Source: JAOPZW01 sp963803375 (GTDB taxonomy: Bacteria > Actinomycetota > Thermoleophilia > Solirubrobacterales > Solirubrobacteraceae). Taken from it: DNA of 64,000 nt. Positions 41,475-50,510 of this stretch are shown here, one piece after another. The position numbers and the translations under genes are program-made. How positions within the stretch are numbered: the stretch's first letter is position 1; every line of letters starts with the position of its first letter. Location: contig CAWDMB010000006.1 of the NCBI GenBank assembly GCA_963803375.1, positions 11,683 to 75,682 of the forward strand. The letters run 5' to 3'. Under the pieces are notes generated by a model. That model ran no database searches, was not told the origin of the DNA, and worked only from the letters and a program-made list of their open reading frames with translations.

Positions 41475-42886
41475 GGCGTCACGGCGGTGGCGGGCTCGGC
41501 GTCGGACAGCGGCAGCTCGACGACGAAGGTCGTCCCCTGCCCGGGCAGCGACTCGGCCCAGACGCGCCCGCCGTTGGCCTCGATGAAGCCGCGCGCGATC
41601 GCGAGGCCCAGCCCCGAGCCGCGGAAGCCGGTGCGGTCGGTGCCCGCGCGGTAGAACGGCTCGAAGACGCGCTCGCGCTGCGCCGGCGGGATCCCCGGGC
41701 CCTGGTCGACGACGCGGATGCGCACGCGGCCCGGGGCGGGCGCGGCGCGGACCTGTACGGGATGGCCGTTGGCGTAGCGCGCCGCGTTGCCGAGCAGGTT
41801 CACGAGCGCGCGCTGGAGCTGGACGGGGTCGAAGCGCAGCGGCGGCGTGTCGGGCGCGACCTGCACGCGGATCTCGGGGGCCTCGAGGCGCAGCTCGTGG
41901 GCCGCCGCGAGCACGACCTCCTCGAGGTCGCTCCACTCCGGGTGCGCCGCGGCGCCGCCGGCCTCGAGGCGGCTGAGGTCGAGCAGCTGCTCGATGAGCC
42001 GCGCGAGGCGCTCGGCCTCCGCGCGCACGACGCCGGCCAGCTCGCGGCGCTCGGCGTCGTCGACGTGCTCGGCCTCGAGCGGGCCCGCGGATGCGAGGAT
42101 CGCCGTCAGCGGCGAGCGCAGGTCGTGCGACACGGCGCGCAGGAGCGCGGTCTTGACGACGTCGCTGCGCCGCAGCGCGCGCGTCTCGACGACGTCGTTG
42201 AGCAGCTCGTCGCGCTCGAGCGCCGCCACGAGCAGGGCCTCGAGCGAGGGCACGACGCGCTCCTGGATCCGGCGCAGCGTCGCCTCGGGGACGCCGGCGG
42301 GGACGACGAGCGTGCCGATCTGCCGCGCCCCGTCGCGCAACGCGAAGGCGACGCGCCGCTCGTCGCCCTCGACCGCGCGCAGCTCGATCGCCGCGGAGGG
42401 AAGCCCGAAGGCGAGCGCGAGCCGGTGGGCGGCGAGCGGCAGCCCGTCGCGCAGCTCGCCGCGCAGGAGCAGGCGCGCGAGCTCGACGGCGAGGTCGGCC
42501 TCGCGGCGGCGCTGCTCGGCGGCGCGGGTCCGCCGGCGCCAGCTCTCGGCGAGCGTGCTCGCGATGACCGCGGCGACGAAGAAGACCGCGAGCGCGACCC
42601 AGTTCTCGCCCTCGGCGATCGTGAAGCGCCCGGTCGGGGGCAGGTGGAAGAAGTTGAAGGCCAGCGCGCTCGCGACCGCCGTGAGCACCCCGACCCAGGC
42701 GTCCCAGATCGTCGAGACGAGCAGGACCCCGAGCAGGTAGATGACGCCGAGCGAGACCGGCGGGGCGATGTCGTCGAGGGCGTAGTCGACGATCGTGACC
42801 CCCGCGACGGCGAGCACCGCCGCGGCGAGGCCGAGCGCCCGCGGGGGCGGGCGCTCGTCGGCGAGGATGGGGACCCCACGGGGCAC
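41471..42886 (-). CDS. kdpD: KdpD C-terminal sensor kinase (membrane, GAF and kinase parts only)
   Basis: 471 residues from GTG 42886. A DUF4118 four-helix membrane unit (LAAAVLAVAGVTIVDYALDD to AVFFVAAVIASTLAES), a coiled linker, a GAF-like segment, then HisKA with RAVSHDLRSPLTAI, and HATPase with VNLLGNAARYA, DQGPGIPP and GSGLGLAIARG. It lacks the KdpD and USP domains, which are encoded alone at 31439-32557. Forms an operon with kdpE. Confidence 0.93.
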   Translation of the reverse strand: MPRGVPILADERPPPRALGLAAAVLAVAGVTIVDYALDDIAPPVSLGVIYLLGVLLVSTIWDAWVGVLTAVASALAFNFFHLPPTGRFTIAEGENWVALAVFFVAAVIASTLAESWRRRTRAAEQRRREADLAVELARLLLRGELRDGLPLAAHRLALAFGLPSAAIELRAVEGDERRVAFALRDGARQIGTLVVPAGVPEATLRRIQERVVPSLEALLVAALERDELLNDVVETRALRRSDVVKTALLRAVSHDLRSPLTAILASAGPLEAEHVDDAERRELAGVVRAEAERLARLIEQLLDLSRLEAGGAAAHPEWSDLEEVVLAAAHELRLEAPEIRVQVAPDTPPLRFDPVQLQRALVNLLGNAARYANGHPVQVRAAPAPGRVRIRVVDQGPGIPPAQRERVFEPFYRAGTDRTGFRGSGLGLAIARGFIEANGGRVWAESLPGQGTTFVVELPLSDAEPATAVTP

Positions 42887-43123
42887 GCCGTGAGCGTACG
42901 ACGGTGCCCGGCGCGCTGCACGCGTGCGAGGATCGCGCCCATGCGCGGCGCCGCCGCCCTCCCGGACTCCGCCGCGGCCGTCGTCGCGCTGCGTTCGCGG
43001 GCAGCTCGGGCGCGGCGGCGTGACCGCCCGCGCCGCGCCAGTCGGCGCGGATGCGCAGCCGGAAGTGGATGCGCCCGCGCGGGCCGCCCGCGGACGGCGA
43101 CGATCCGCGCGTCGAGCGCGGCG

Positions 43124-44764
43124 TCAGCCGCCGATGAGGGCGCCGATGAGGCCGCCGATCGAGCGCGGGTCGCGGCCGTGCTCCCGCTCGAAGCGCTTCG
43201 CCTCGTCCTCATCGGCCAGGGCGAGCACGAGCTCCTCGCGCGAGGAGCCGAGGCCGCACGCGGTGCGGTCGAGCAGCTTGAGCACCTGGTCCTGGAGCAC
43301 CCCCTCGACCCCGCCCGCGCCGGGCGAGCTGCGCTGCGGGTGACAGCTGTCCTGGATCTCGACCGGCTCGGGGCCGATCGACCGCTGCGCGACGACGTAG
43401 GCCAGCGGCACGGCGACGGCGAGCCCCGCGGCCGCCGCGAGGGCCGCCAGCCGGCGGCGCGCGGGCACGAGCAGCGCGGCCGCCAGCAGGCCGAGCAGGC
43501 CGGCGATCACGAACGACGAGCGGAAGGCGTCGCCGACGCCCTCGATGAGCGTGTCGTCGGCCCGCGCGACGAGCTCGTCGTAGGCGGCGCGGTCGGCGCC
43601 CGTGAAGCGCCCGCGCTCCCGGGCGGCGGCGTCGCGCAGGCCGGTGCGCGGCTCGGTGGACTCGACGCCGTCGAGGAGCGCGGGCGCGAGCTGCAGCTTC
43701 GCCTGCGGCGGCAGCGGCGCGTCGAGGACGAGCGCGACCCCGCGTTCCTTCGCGGTCTGCACCGAGGCGTCGAGCTGGTGGGCGGCAATCGGCGCGACCG
43801 CGACGAGGACCGCCGCGATCCCGGCGTGGCGCACGGCGAGCAGCTGGGCGGCGTCGCGCGGCGTGCGCTCGGGGAGCAGGCCGCCGCCGATCGCGGTCAG
43901 GGACAGGCCCATCCCCACCCCGGCCAGCAGCTGCGGCGGGACGGTCCACGCGAGCCTCGCGTCGGGCAGCCACGCGAGCGCGAGCACGCCGCCGCCGACG
44001 AGCGCGCTCCCAGCGCAGGCCCGCATGGCGGGCTCGCCCGGGATCCGCGCCCCGGCGACCGCGGCGAGCGGCAGGACCGTCACGGTGGCGGCGGCCGCGA
44101 GCGGCGTCTCGTTCCAGCCGGCCACGAGCAGGAGCACGAGCAGGAAGAGGACGGCGGCCAGCGAGGCCGAGACGAGGCCGAGCGCGACCGCCGGGCGCGG
44201 GGCGAACCGCTCCCCCGGGCGCGGCTCGTCGGAGACGGTCGCGACCGGGCCGGCGAGGGCCGCGAGCGCGGCGACCGCCGCGACCGGCGCCTGGAAGACG
44301 AAGATCGCGCGCCAGTCGAAGGCTTGGGTGAGCGCGCCGCCGAGCGCCGGCCCGACCGCGGTGGCGAAGACCGCCGCCGCGAGCCACAGCTGCCGCCCGC
44401 GCCCGGCGGCGCCGCCCATGAGCTCGAAGGCGCAGACGAGCCCGGCGGCCCCGCCGAGCCCCTGTGCGCCGCGCGCGACGAGCAGCCCCGTGAGGTCCTG
44501 CGCGCCGGCGCACGCCGCCGAGGCGACCGCGAAGAGCACGAGGCCGCCGGCGCCGATCGCCCGCGCGCCGTACGCCGCCGCCGCGCGCTCGAGCGGCACG
44601 AGCGCGACCGCGAGCACGAGCACGTAGACGCCGATGACCGCGGCGACGCCCTCGACGGTCGTGTCGAGGTCGCGCAGGAGGTCGGGCAGCGCGAGCGTGA
44701 CGATCGAGCCGTCGGCGAGGGCGACCCCCGCCGCGACGGCCAGGATGAGCTGGCGCGCGCGCAC
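43124..44764 (-). CDS. MFS transporter, EmrB/QacA-like
   Basis: 546 residues from GTG 44764. Starts LILAVAAGVALADGSIVTLA, the usual first helix of the 14-helix drug/H+ antiporters, with RGAQGLGGAAGLVCAFELMG and TAVGPALGGALTQAFDWRAI as the family motifs. The C-terminal end adds a soluble 90-residue tail (VLQDQVLKLLDRTACGLGSS, EELVLALADEDEAKRFEREH) that is unusual for the family. Substrate unknown. Nothing identifiable lies in 42887-43123. Confidence 0.88.
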   Translation of the reverse strand: MRARQLILAVAAGVALADGSIVTLALPDLLRDLDTTVEGVAAVIGVYVLVLAVALVPLERAAAAYGARAIGAGGLVLFAVASAACAGAQDLTGLLVARGAQGLGGAAGLVCAFELMGGAAGRGRQLWLAAAVFATAVGPALGGALTQAFDWRAIFVFQAPVAAVAALAALAGPVATVSDEPRPGERFAPRPAVALGLVSASLAAVLFLLVLLLVAGWNETPLAAAATVTVLPLAAVAGARIPGEPAMRACAGSALVGGGVLALAWLPDARLAWTVPPQLLAGVGMGLSLTAIGGGLLPERTPRDAAQLLAVRHAGIAAVLVAVAPIAAHQLDASVQTAKERGVALVLDAPLPPQAKLQLAPALLDGVESTEPRTGLRDAAARERGRFTGADRAAYDELVARADDTLIEGVGDAFRSSFVIAGLLGLLAAALLVPARRRLAALAAAAGLAVAVPLAYVVAQRSIGPEPVEIQDSCHPQRSSPGAGGVEGVLQDQVLKLLDRTACGLGSSREELVLALADEDEAKRFEREHGRDPRSIGGLIGALIGG

Positions 44765-44808
44765 GGCCGCACAGTCTCGTGGAAGCCGCCGCCGGGTAGC
44801 GCCGGCCC

Positions 44809-44880
44809 ATGGCCGGGCGCATCGTGGTGGGCACCTCGAGCCGGGCCGACCGCCGCTCGGCCCAGGAGGTCGCTGCGTGA
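44809..44880 (+). CDS. 23-residue peptide coupled to the UDG gene, possibly a gene stub
   Basis: ATG 44809; MAGRIVVGTSSRADRRSAQE then VAA and TGA overlapping the UDG start GTG. MAGRIVVGT is the way universal-stress proteins begin, so this may be an internally deleted remnant; it could equally be a short coupling ORF. Weak evidence. Confidence 0.35.
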   Translation: MAGRIVVGTSSRADRRSAQEVAA

Positions 44881-45443
44881 GCCCTGACCGCGACGCCCAG
44901 ACCCTGCTCGACGCCATCGCCGCCGAGATCCGAGACCACGTCCCGTGCGGGTTCGCGATCTGCGAGGCGGCGACGAACCTCGTGCCGGGCGAGGGCAGCG
45001 CGACCGCCGAGGTCGTCGTCGTCGGCGAGGCGCCGGGCGCGAGCGAGGACCGGGAGGGCCGGCCGTTCGTCGGGCGCGCCGGCCGGCTGCTGGACGAGCT
45101 GCTGGAGGCCGCCGGGCTCGACCGCGAGGCGGTCTTCATCACGAACGTCGTCAAGGCGCGCCCGCCCGGCAACCGCGACCCGCGCGCCGACGAGGTCGCC
45201 CACCACCTCCCCTGGCTCGAGGCCCAGCTCGAGGTCATCGGACCGCGGCTGCTCGTGCCGCTCGGGCGCCACGCGCTCGCCCGCTTCGCCCCCGACGCGA
45301 GGATCTCGGCCGAGCACGGGCGCGTGCTCGAGCGCGACGGGCGCACGCTCTTCCCGATGTACCACCCCGCCGCGGCGCTCCACAACCAGGGCCTGCGCGA
45401 GACGCTGCTCGCCGACGCCCGTGCCCTGCGCGAGGCGCTCTGA
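44877..45443 (+). CDS. Uracil-DNA glycosylase, family 4-like, lacking the usual Fe-S cysteines
   Basis: 188 residues from GTG 44877. Motif 1 VVVVGEAPGASEDREGRPFV, GRAGRLLDELL, NVVKARPPGNRDPRADEV and the HPAAAL motif in MYHPAAALHNQG define family 4/5-like UDGs that remove uracil from DNA. Family 4 enzymes hold a 4Fe-4S cluster through CxxC near the start, then VVKCRPP and a further Cys about 15 residues on. Here the first pair is spaced CGFAIC and the two later positions are Ala and His. The cluster is therefore probably absent. Confidence 0.88.
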   Translation: MSPDRDAQTLLDAIAAEIRDHVPCGFAICEAATNLVPGEGSATAEVVVVGEAPGASEDREGRPFVGRAGRLLDELLEAAGLDREAVFITNVVKARPPGNRDPRADEVAHHLPWLEAQLEVIGPRLLVPLGRHALARFAPDARISAEHGRVLERDGRTLFPMYHPAAALHNQGLRETLLADARALREAL

Positions 45444-45448
45444 CGCCG

Positions 45449-46171
45449 GTGGCGATCCGCATCGGCTGCTCGGGCTGGCAGTACGCCGACTGGCGCGGCG
45501 TCCTCTACCCCGAGGGCCTCGGCCAGCCGCGCTGGCTGGCGCGCTACGCCGAGGTCTTCGACACCGTCGAGGTCAACGCGACCTTCTACCGCCTCGCGCG
45601 CCCCGAGGCCGTCGCGCGCTGGGTCGCGCAGACGCCGCCCGGCTTCGTCTTCGCCGTCAAGGCCAGCCGCTACCTCATCCACATGCGCAAGCTGCGCGAC
45701 ATCGACGCCGGCATCGGCCGCTTCTACGCGGCGATCGCGCCGCTCGCGGCGTCACCGAAGCTCGGGCCCGTGCTCTGGCAGCTGCCGCAGTGGTTCGCGC
45801 GCGACGACGACGTGCTCGCCGCGGCGCTCGCGCAGCTGCCGCCGGGCCGCCACGCGTTCGAGTTCCGCCACCCGAGCTGGTTCGCCGCGCCGGTCTACGC
45901 GCTCCTGCGCGAGCACCGCGCGGCGCTCGCGATCGGCGACGACCCGCGCCGGCCGTGGGTGCCGCGCGACGTGCTGACCGCGCCCTGGACGTTCCTGCGC
46001 TTCCACCGCGGCCACCGCGGCCGGCGCGGCAACTACTCCGGGGCCGAGCTGCGCGACTGGGCCGCGCGCGTGCGCGCGCTCGCGACCGCGGCCGACGTCT
46101 TCGCCTACTTCAACAACGACTGGGAGGGCTTCGCCGTGCGCAACGCGCTCGCGCTGCGCGAGCTCGTCTGA
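45449..46171 (+). CDS. DUF72 domain protein
   Basis: 240 residues from GTG 45449, five bases after the UDG stop. IRIGCSGWQYADWRGVLYPE, TVEVNATFYRLARPEAVARW, FVFAVKASRYLIHMRKLRD, LWQLPQWF and AFEFRHPSWF are diagnostic of the TIM-barrel DUF72 (YecE) family. YYFNND-like AYFNNDWEGFAVRNAL closes the domain. Biochemical function unknown; association with the UDG gene hints at nucleic-acid metabolism. Confidence 0.93.
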   Translation: MAIRIGCSGWQYADWRGVLYPEGLGQPRWLARYAEVFDTVEVNATFYRLARPEAVARWVAQTPPGFVFAVKASRYLIHMRKLRDIDAGIGRFYAAIAPLAASPKLGPVLWQLPQWFARDDDVLAAALAQLPPGRHAFEFRHPSWFAAPVYALLREHRAALAIGDDPRRPWVPRDVLTAPWTFLRFHRGHRGRRGNYSGAELRDWAARVRALATAADVFAYFNNDWEGFAVRNALALRELV

Positions 46172-46180
46172 GCCTGGCGC

Positions 46181-46579
46181 CTACCCGAGATCTTCGGGCA
46201 CGGGTCGCAGGCCGGTGGCGATCGCGGCCGCCAGACGGCGGTCCCAGGTGGCAACGAGCAGCTCCGGCCGACGGAGAATCCGCGCGGCCGCCAGATGCAG
46301 CGCGTCGAGGCTCCGCAGATCATGGCTCGGCGCCAGGTCGGCGGCGTCCCGGACCAGCGCCTGGTCGACCTCGATCACGTCGAAGGCGGCCCACTCGTCT
46401 TGCACACGGCGCGCGGCCCGGCCGCCCGCGGCCAGGACGACGGCGCGGACGGTCTCGACGTAACCCACCCGGCACATGAACCAGCCGTCGGCCTCGTGCA
46501 TGAGCTCGCGAACGAGGCGGCTGCCGTCCTCGGCCAGATAGCGCTTCACGAGGGCGCTGGCGTCGAGGTAGAGGATCAC
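46181..46579 (-). CDS. PIN-domain toxin (VapC-like)
   Basis: 132 residues from ATG 46579, overlapping its antitoxin gene by four bases. MILYLDASALVKRYLAEDGS supplies the first catalytic Asp, Glu is present in YVETVRAV, and DLRSLDALHLAAARILRRPE and VATWDRRLAAAI give the remaining acidic residues. A magnesium-dependent RNase toxin by family. Confidence 0.9.
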   Translation of the reverse strand: MILYLDASALVKRYLAEDGSRLVRELMHEADGWFMCRVGYVETVRAVVLAAGGRAARRVQDEWAAFDVIEVDQALVRDAADLAPSHDLRSLDALHLAAARILRRPELLVATWDRRLAAAIATGLRPVPEDLG

Positions 46580-46854
46580 CGCCCGGCGTCGCGTTCCGCG
46601 AGCACGACCTCCGTCGCAGAGATGTCCGCGTGGATCAGCCGCGGGGGATGCTGCGGTCGCGACTGCGTCCGAGGCGTCAACCGTCCCTCCGACACGAGGC
46701 GGCGCAGGCCGTCGTCAGCCTCGACCGCGCCCGCGGGCACGATGTCGGCCACGGGACGCCCGCGCACCGTCACGCGGACCCGCTCGCCTCGCGCGACCGC
46801 GCGCAGCGTCCCGCTCAGCGACGCCTTCAGCTCCCTGACGCCGATCTGCCGCAT
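46576..46854 (-). CDS. Phd/YefM-type antitoxin (VapB-like)
   Basis: 92 residues from ATG 46854. IGVRELKASLSGTLRAVARG and VRVTVRGRPVADIVPAG form the Phd/YefM DNA-binding fold; the C-terminal part wraps the toxin. The start codon overlaps an inverted repeat that is probably its own operator. Confidence 0.9.
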   Translation of the reverse strand: MRQIGVRELKASLSGTLRAVARGERVRVTVRGRPVADIVPAGAVEADDGLRRLVSEGRLTPRTQSRPQHPPRLIHADISATEVVLAERDAGR

Positions 46855-46883
46855 GCGGCCACATTAGCAGTCATGTGGCCACA
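46854..46883. promoter_or_regulatory. Inverted repeat, probable autoregulatory operator of the VapBC-like pair
   Basis: TGCGGCCACAT (46854-46864) and ATGTGGCCACA (46873-46883) match at 10 of 11 positions around an 8-base spacer. It begins at the first base of the antitoxin ATG, so bound protein would block initiation directly. Confidence 0.7.
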
Positions 46884-47008
46884 CGCTCAGCGGGTGGGCC
46901 CCGTGCCCGTCGCACGGAACGGCGCGGTCAACCGGCGATCACGAACGTGTCCCGGCGCCGGCCGGCCGGTCAACGTCCGGACGAGCTCGGCGGTTATCGT
47001 CCGCTGGA

Positions 47009-48364
47009 GTGGCCCGTAGCGCGAGCTTCGACGTGCTGGTCATCGGTGGCGGCTCGGCTGGCTGCGTCCTCGCTGCGCGTCTGAGCGAGAGCGGCCGGCG
47101 GGTCTGCCTCGTGGAGGCGGGTCCCGACTACGGGCCCTACGCGGACGGGCGGTGGCCCGCGGACATGCTCGACGCGCGTGCGCTCGCGTTCTCCCATGCG
47201 TGGGCGACCGACCGCGAGGATCGCTCGCAACTACGCGCTCGGATCATCGGCGGCTGCTCTGCGCACAACGCCTGCGTGGTGCTCGCGGGCACACCCTCGG
47301 ACTACGACGAGTGGGGGCATGGCTGGAGCTACGTCGCGATCCAGCCGTACCTGAGGCGGGCCGAGCGCGAGCTACGCGTGCGCCGGCTCTCGCATGAGGA
47401 GCTGTCGCCCTGGCACCGCGCCTTTGCCGCTGCGGCGGGCGACGACGCGATCCTGCACCCCGTCAACGCGAACGGCTCCGTGCGCTGGAACACGGCATTC
47501 GCCTATCTCGATCCAGCCCGTGGGCGCGACAACCTGACGATCCTCGCCGACACGCTCGTCAACCGCGTGCTGCTGGCCGGCGACCGTGCGGTTGGTGTCG
47601 CGACGACGGACGGTGAGTTGCGCGCGGACACCGTCGTGCTGGCTGCTGGGGCGTACGGCTCGCCCACGATCCTCCTGCGCAGCGGCGTCGGTCCGGAGCG
47701 GGAGCTGCCGGTCGGCGAGGGTCTGAGCGATCACGTCGGCGTCGGCTTCGGCTTCTCCGGGACGGAGCGCCTGCAGCGCGAGGCCGCGGAGTTCGAGCGA
47801 TCCCACCCGCTGTTCATGGCTCAGGTGACCGTCGCAGCCTCGAGCAGCGCCTGCCCGGCGGGCACGCGGGACCTCTTCTTCTTGCCCGGGATCGATCCGC
47901 CGGGTAAGGCCGGCTACGAGGTCAGCGTCGCCGTGTTCGCGATGAAGCCCGAGTCGCGCGGCTCGGTCCGCCTCGCGTCGCGCGATCCGCGCGTGCCGCC
48001 GGCAATCGACCACGGCTTCCTGTCGAACCGGCGTGACGCCGAGGTCCTCGCCGAAGGCGTCGAAGCTCTGCGCCGGCTCACCAGCACAGACGCGATTCGC
48101 GCATACGGCGGTCGCGAGACGCGTCCAGGGCCCGACGTCGACGCGCTCGCGCACGTCCGCGATACCGCCCGAGGCTTCTTCCACCCGGTCGCGACTTGCG
48201 CAATCGGTCGCGTCGTGGACGGCGACGGCCACGTCTACGGGGTCGACGGACTGCTCGTCGCCGACGCCTCGATCATCCCGACGATCCCGCGGGCCAACAC
48301 CAACCTGTCGACCGTTGCGCTCGCGGAGCGGCTCGCAGAGCGCATGGCAGAGCTGCAGCGGTAG
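47009..48364 (+). CDS. GMC family FAD-dependent oxidoreductase
   Basis: 451 residues from GTG 47009. FAD-binding DVLVIGGGSAGCVLAARLSE at residues 8-27, CLVEAGPDYG, the GMC signature RIIGGCSAHNACVVLAGTPS, VVLAAGAYGSPTILLRSGVG, and C-terminal catalytic His in FFHPVATCAIGRVVD, with DASIIPTIPRANTNLSTVAL. Shorter than choline or glucose oxidases (500-600). Oxidises an alcohol; substrate not assignable. Confidence 0.93.
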   Translation: MARSASFDVLVIGGGSAGCVLAARLSESGRRVCLVEAGPDYGPYADGRWPADMLDARALAFSHAWATDREDRSQLRARIIGGCSAHNACVVLAGTPSDYDEWGHGWSYVAIQPYLRRAERELRVRRLSHEELSPWHRAFAAAAGDDAILHPVNANGSVRWNTAFAYLDPARGRDNLTILADTLVNRVLLAGDRAVGVATTDGELRADTVVLAAGAYGSPTILLRSGVGPERELPVGEGLSDHVGVGFGFSGTERLQREAAEFERSHPLFMAQVTVAASSSACPAGTRDLFFLPGIDPPGKAGYEVSVAVFAMKPESRGSVRLASRDPRVPPAIDHGFLSNRRDAEVLAEGVEALRRLTSTDAIRAYGGRETRPGPDVDALAHVRDTARGFFHPVATCAIGRVVDGDGHVYGVDGLLVADASIIPTIPRANTNLSTVALAERLAERMAELQR

Positions 48365-48377
48365 GCGCACGGGACGG

Positions 48378-48395
48378 CGAGCGGCCCGCCGCTCG
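48378..48395 (+). terminator. Stem-loop after the GMC gene
   Basis: CGAGCGG, loop CCCG, CCGCTCG: a perfect 7-bp GC stem 14 bases after the stop. There is no T-run, as is usual in high-GC actinobacteria. Confidence 0.5.
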
Positions 48396-48553
48396 GCGAT
48401 GTGGGGATCGCGTCCACGGCCGGCCCGACGCCAGCGATTCAGGCTAAGTGATCTCTCTCGCCATCCCCCAGCGCCCTTCCCGGGAGTTGTCCCACTCGGT
48501 CGCATCTTGGTCCCGCGGGCGACGCGAGGCGAGCATGGCGCCAGGGGCTCGCT

Positions 48554-48761
48554 TCACGGGGCCACCTGGTCGTGCCGGGCCCGGACTCGGCTCGGGTCGG
48601 TCGCGACGTCTGGCGCGCGGTCGCGAGAGCGCGCGCGGCGCAGGCGGGCGCGAAGCTGCGCCCAGGTCGCCCCGAGCGACCACGAGCAGCGCGGGGCCGA
48701 AGGACGCGAGTGTCTCTTCGATCGGGAGGCCGGCCACGTGCGCGAACGGAAGGCCGATCAC
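48554..48761 (-). pseudogene. Small membrane-type protein gene, frameshifted, coupled to the selenium-binding-protein remnant
   Basis: GTG 48761 overlaps the upstream stop (GTGA). GLPFAHVAGLPIEETLASFG, PALLVV is followed, after a one-base shift at a GGGG run near 48667-48674, by ATWAQLRARLRRARSRDRAP and a native-looking stop TGA at 48554-48556. The unshifted frame instead runs on to 48444 with Pro/Arg-rich junk. No function known; a short membrane anchor by composition. Confidence 0.5.
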
Positions 48762-49080
48762 TGGAAGATCTCGGTCGTGCAGTCGCCGCCCCGCAGGCGC
48801 ACCTCGTGTGCTCGGGCTGGACCGCCGGGGCGGTCGTGGAAGTCGACGAAGAAGTCGGGGTCGACCTGCATCCCGCCCTCGGGTGAGCAGTTGACGCGCA
48901 GCAGCCACGAGCGCAGCCCGGGGTAGAACTGGTTGTCCCAGGTGGAGTACAGCGAGTTGGTGACGAAGGCCTGCGCCCGTCCAGCGACAGCTGGATCATC
49001 TGCGGCCCGCCGCCGAGCATCCCCGCGTCGCCGCCAATGAGCACCGTCGAGCTCGAGCGCCTGCAGCGTGCGTCGCGGCC
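48758..49080 (-). pseudogene. C-terminal remnant of selenium-binding protein 1 / methanethiol oxidase
   Basis: Last part: TNSLYSTWDNQFYPGLRSWL, GGMQVDPDFFVDFHD, and AHEVRLRGGDCTTEIFQ before TGA 48758, the characteristic SBP56 C-terminus. Just upstream, in another frame, are IGGDAGMLGGGPQMIQLSLD and, in a third step, TLQALEL. At least two indels separate these pieces and the N-terminal two thirds are absent, so the gene is dead. SBP56 proteins oxidise methanethiol. Nothing else recognisable is found up to 49306. Confidence 0.75.
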
Positions 49081-49306
49081 GCGCTCCTGCTTCCGTGTTG
49101 AAAGCAGGTTCGGAGGTCGCCGTGGACGGCGCCGGGGGCGGCGGGCAGTGCCCGCCGCCCCGCAGCCTTGTCTGCACGGAGCTCTCCAGCGAGGTCACTC
49201 TGCACGCCGACCGCTATGCGGATGACCGCGACGGGCTCGGCACAACGTCTGCTCCCGCTCCGATCCTCGGCCTCGCGCCGTCGACGCCGGGGCGGCGTTG
49301 GGTCGT

Positions 49307-50331
49307 CTACTCGTTCCAACGCGACACGCCGGGGGGCGGACACGTGACGCCGTCGAGCTTCCAGATCTGCCCGCTGAGGGTGACGACGTAGGCGGTGTTG
49401 GCGATGAACTCGAGCGACGTCGGCCGGTCCAGGCCGTCCGCGACGACCGTGAAGGTGGCGTCCCGTCTTGCCCGCACGAGGCTGCCGGTGTCGGGCAGCG
49501 CCGGAGAACCCGGGGGGCCGCCTCCGAAGACGCCCTGCGAGAGCGCGTACAGCGTGCGATCGCGCGCGAATTCCACGTCGACGAGCAGCGGAGCGCCGGA
49601 GGCGACCACCGTGGCGGTGGACGACTTCGATCCGAACGAGACGACCTTGCCGTCCTCGGGCAGGTGGGGGACCGGGCCGGCCTCGGCCATGTACACCTTG
49701 CCTGCCCGTAGCGCGAGCCCCGTTGGGACGATGTTTGCGAACGCGATGCGCTCGCTGACGCGACCATCGCGCTTGACGCGCAGCACCCGGTTGTGGTGCC
49801 CGTCGGTGACCAAGAACCCGCCACGGTAGGTCTCCAGCGCGTACTGGACTCCGGTTGGCAGGTCGAACTGAGTGTTCGGCGGATTCGCGACCGAGAACGC
49901 GCCGATGTCTGCGACCACGGTGAAGCTGTCTGGACCGTCGACGCGGTAGATACCGACGGTGTCGCTGCCGCCGACGTCGGCGCCGACGGCCGTGACCAGC
50001 ACGTACGCGGTCCGGCCGATGAACTCGACGTCCCTGGCCACACCGAAGCCGAGGCTCGAGGCCGGCAGGCCATCGGCGAACGTGCTGACAGCTCCCGTCC
50101 TGGGATCGACGCGCGAGATCCTGCCGGCCGCCGATTCCGTCACGTACAGCGCGCCGTCGGGACCAATCGTGCTGCCCGCGCCACCCTCAAGGCCCGTGAC
50201 CAGCTGCGTCGGATTGAGCCCCCCGGTGCGGGCGCAGCGGTCGCTGCAACCGGCTCGACCATCGCGATCATCGTCGACAGCACCACGGCTACGGCCACGC
50301 TTGCGTGCGCGATCAGGTGCTTCGTGCTCAT
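49307..50331 (-). CDS. ScyD/ScyE family secreted beta-propeller protein, one frameshift
   Basis: Start ATG 50331 behind AAGGAG gives a signal peptide (MSTKHLIAHASVAVAVVLST, ending VAATAAPAPG). The body, in a different frame from about 50215 on, has LNPTQLVTGLEGGAGSTIGP, DGALYVTESAAGRISRVDPR, FDLPTGVQYALETYRGGFLV, TDGHHNRVLRVKRDGRVSE and GLALRAGKVYMAEAGP, all ScyD/ScyE-like. The two halves join if the run of six G at about 50220 had seven. So a one-base contraction or an assembly error disrupts an otherwise complete 340-residue protein. An internal ATG at 50143 could make a version without signal. Confidence 0.82.
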
Positions 50332-50510
50332 TGTCTTCTCCTTGCTTGTCTTCGGGATTGGGTCGAGGGCCGGCCTGGGCCGTGACCCTCCCGCCATGTC
50401 CTTGGCGACGATGCCGCGGGCGCGCCGCCGCGCGAGCTCGTGCCGCTCGCTGGGCGGACGACAGACGGTGCCCCCTTGCCTTCCCCGGCTGCGCTGGCTG
50501 GCTTGGTCAG

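Noticed and set aside
41762..44887. A 1041-codon plus-strand frame opposite kdpD (kinase half) and the MFS gene
   Set aside because: Repetitive Arg/Asp/Glu/Gly composition without any motif, and antisense to two well-supported genes.
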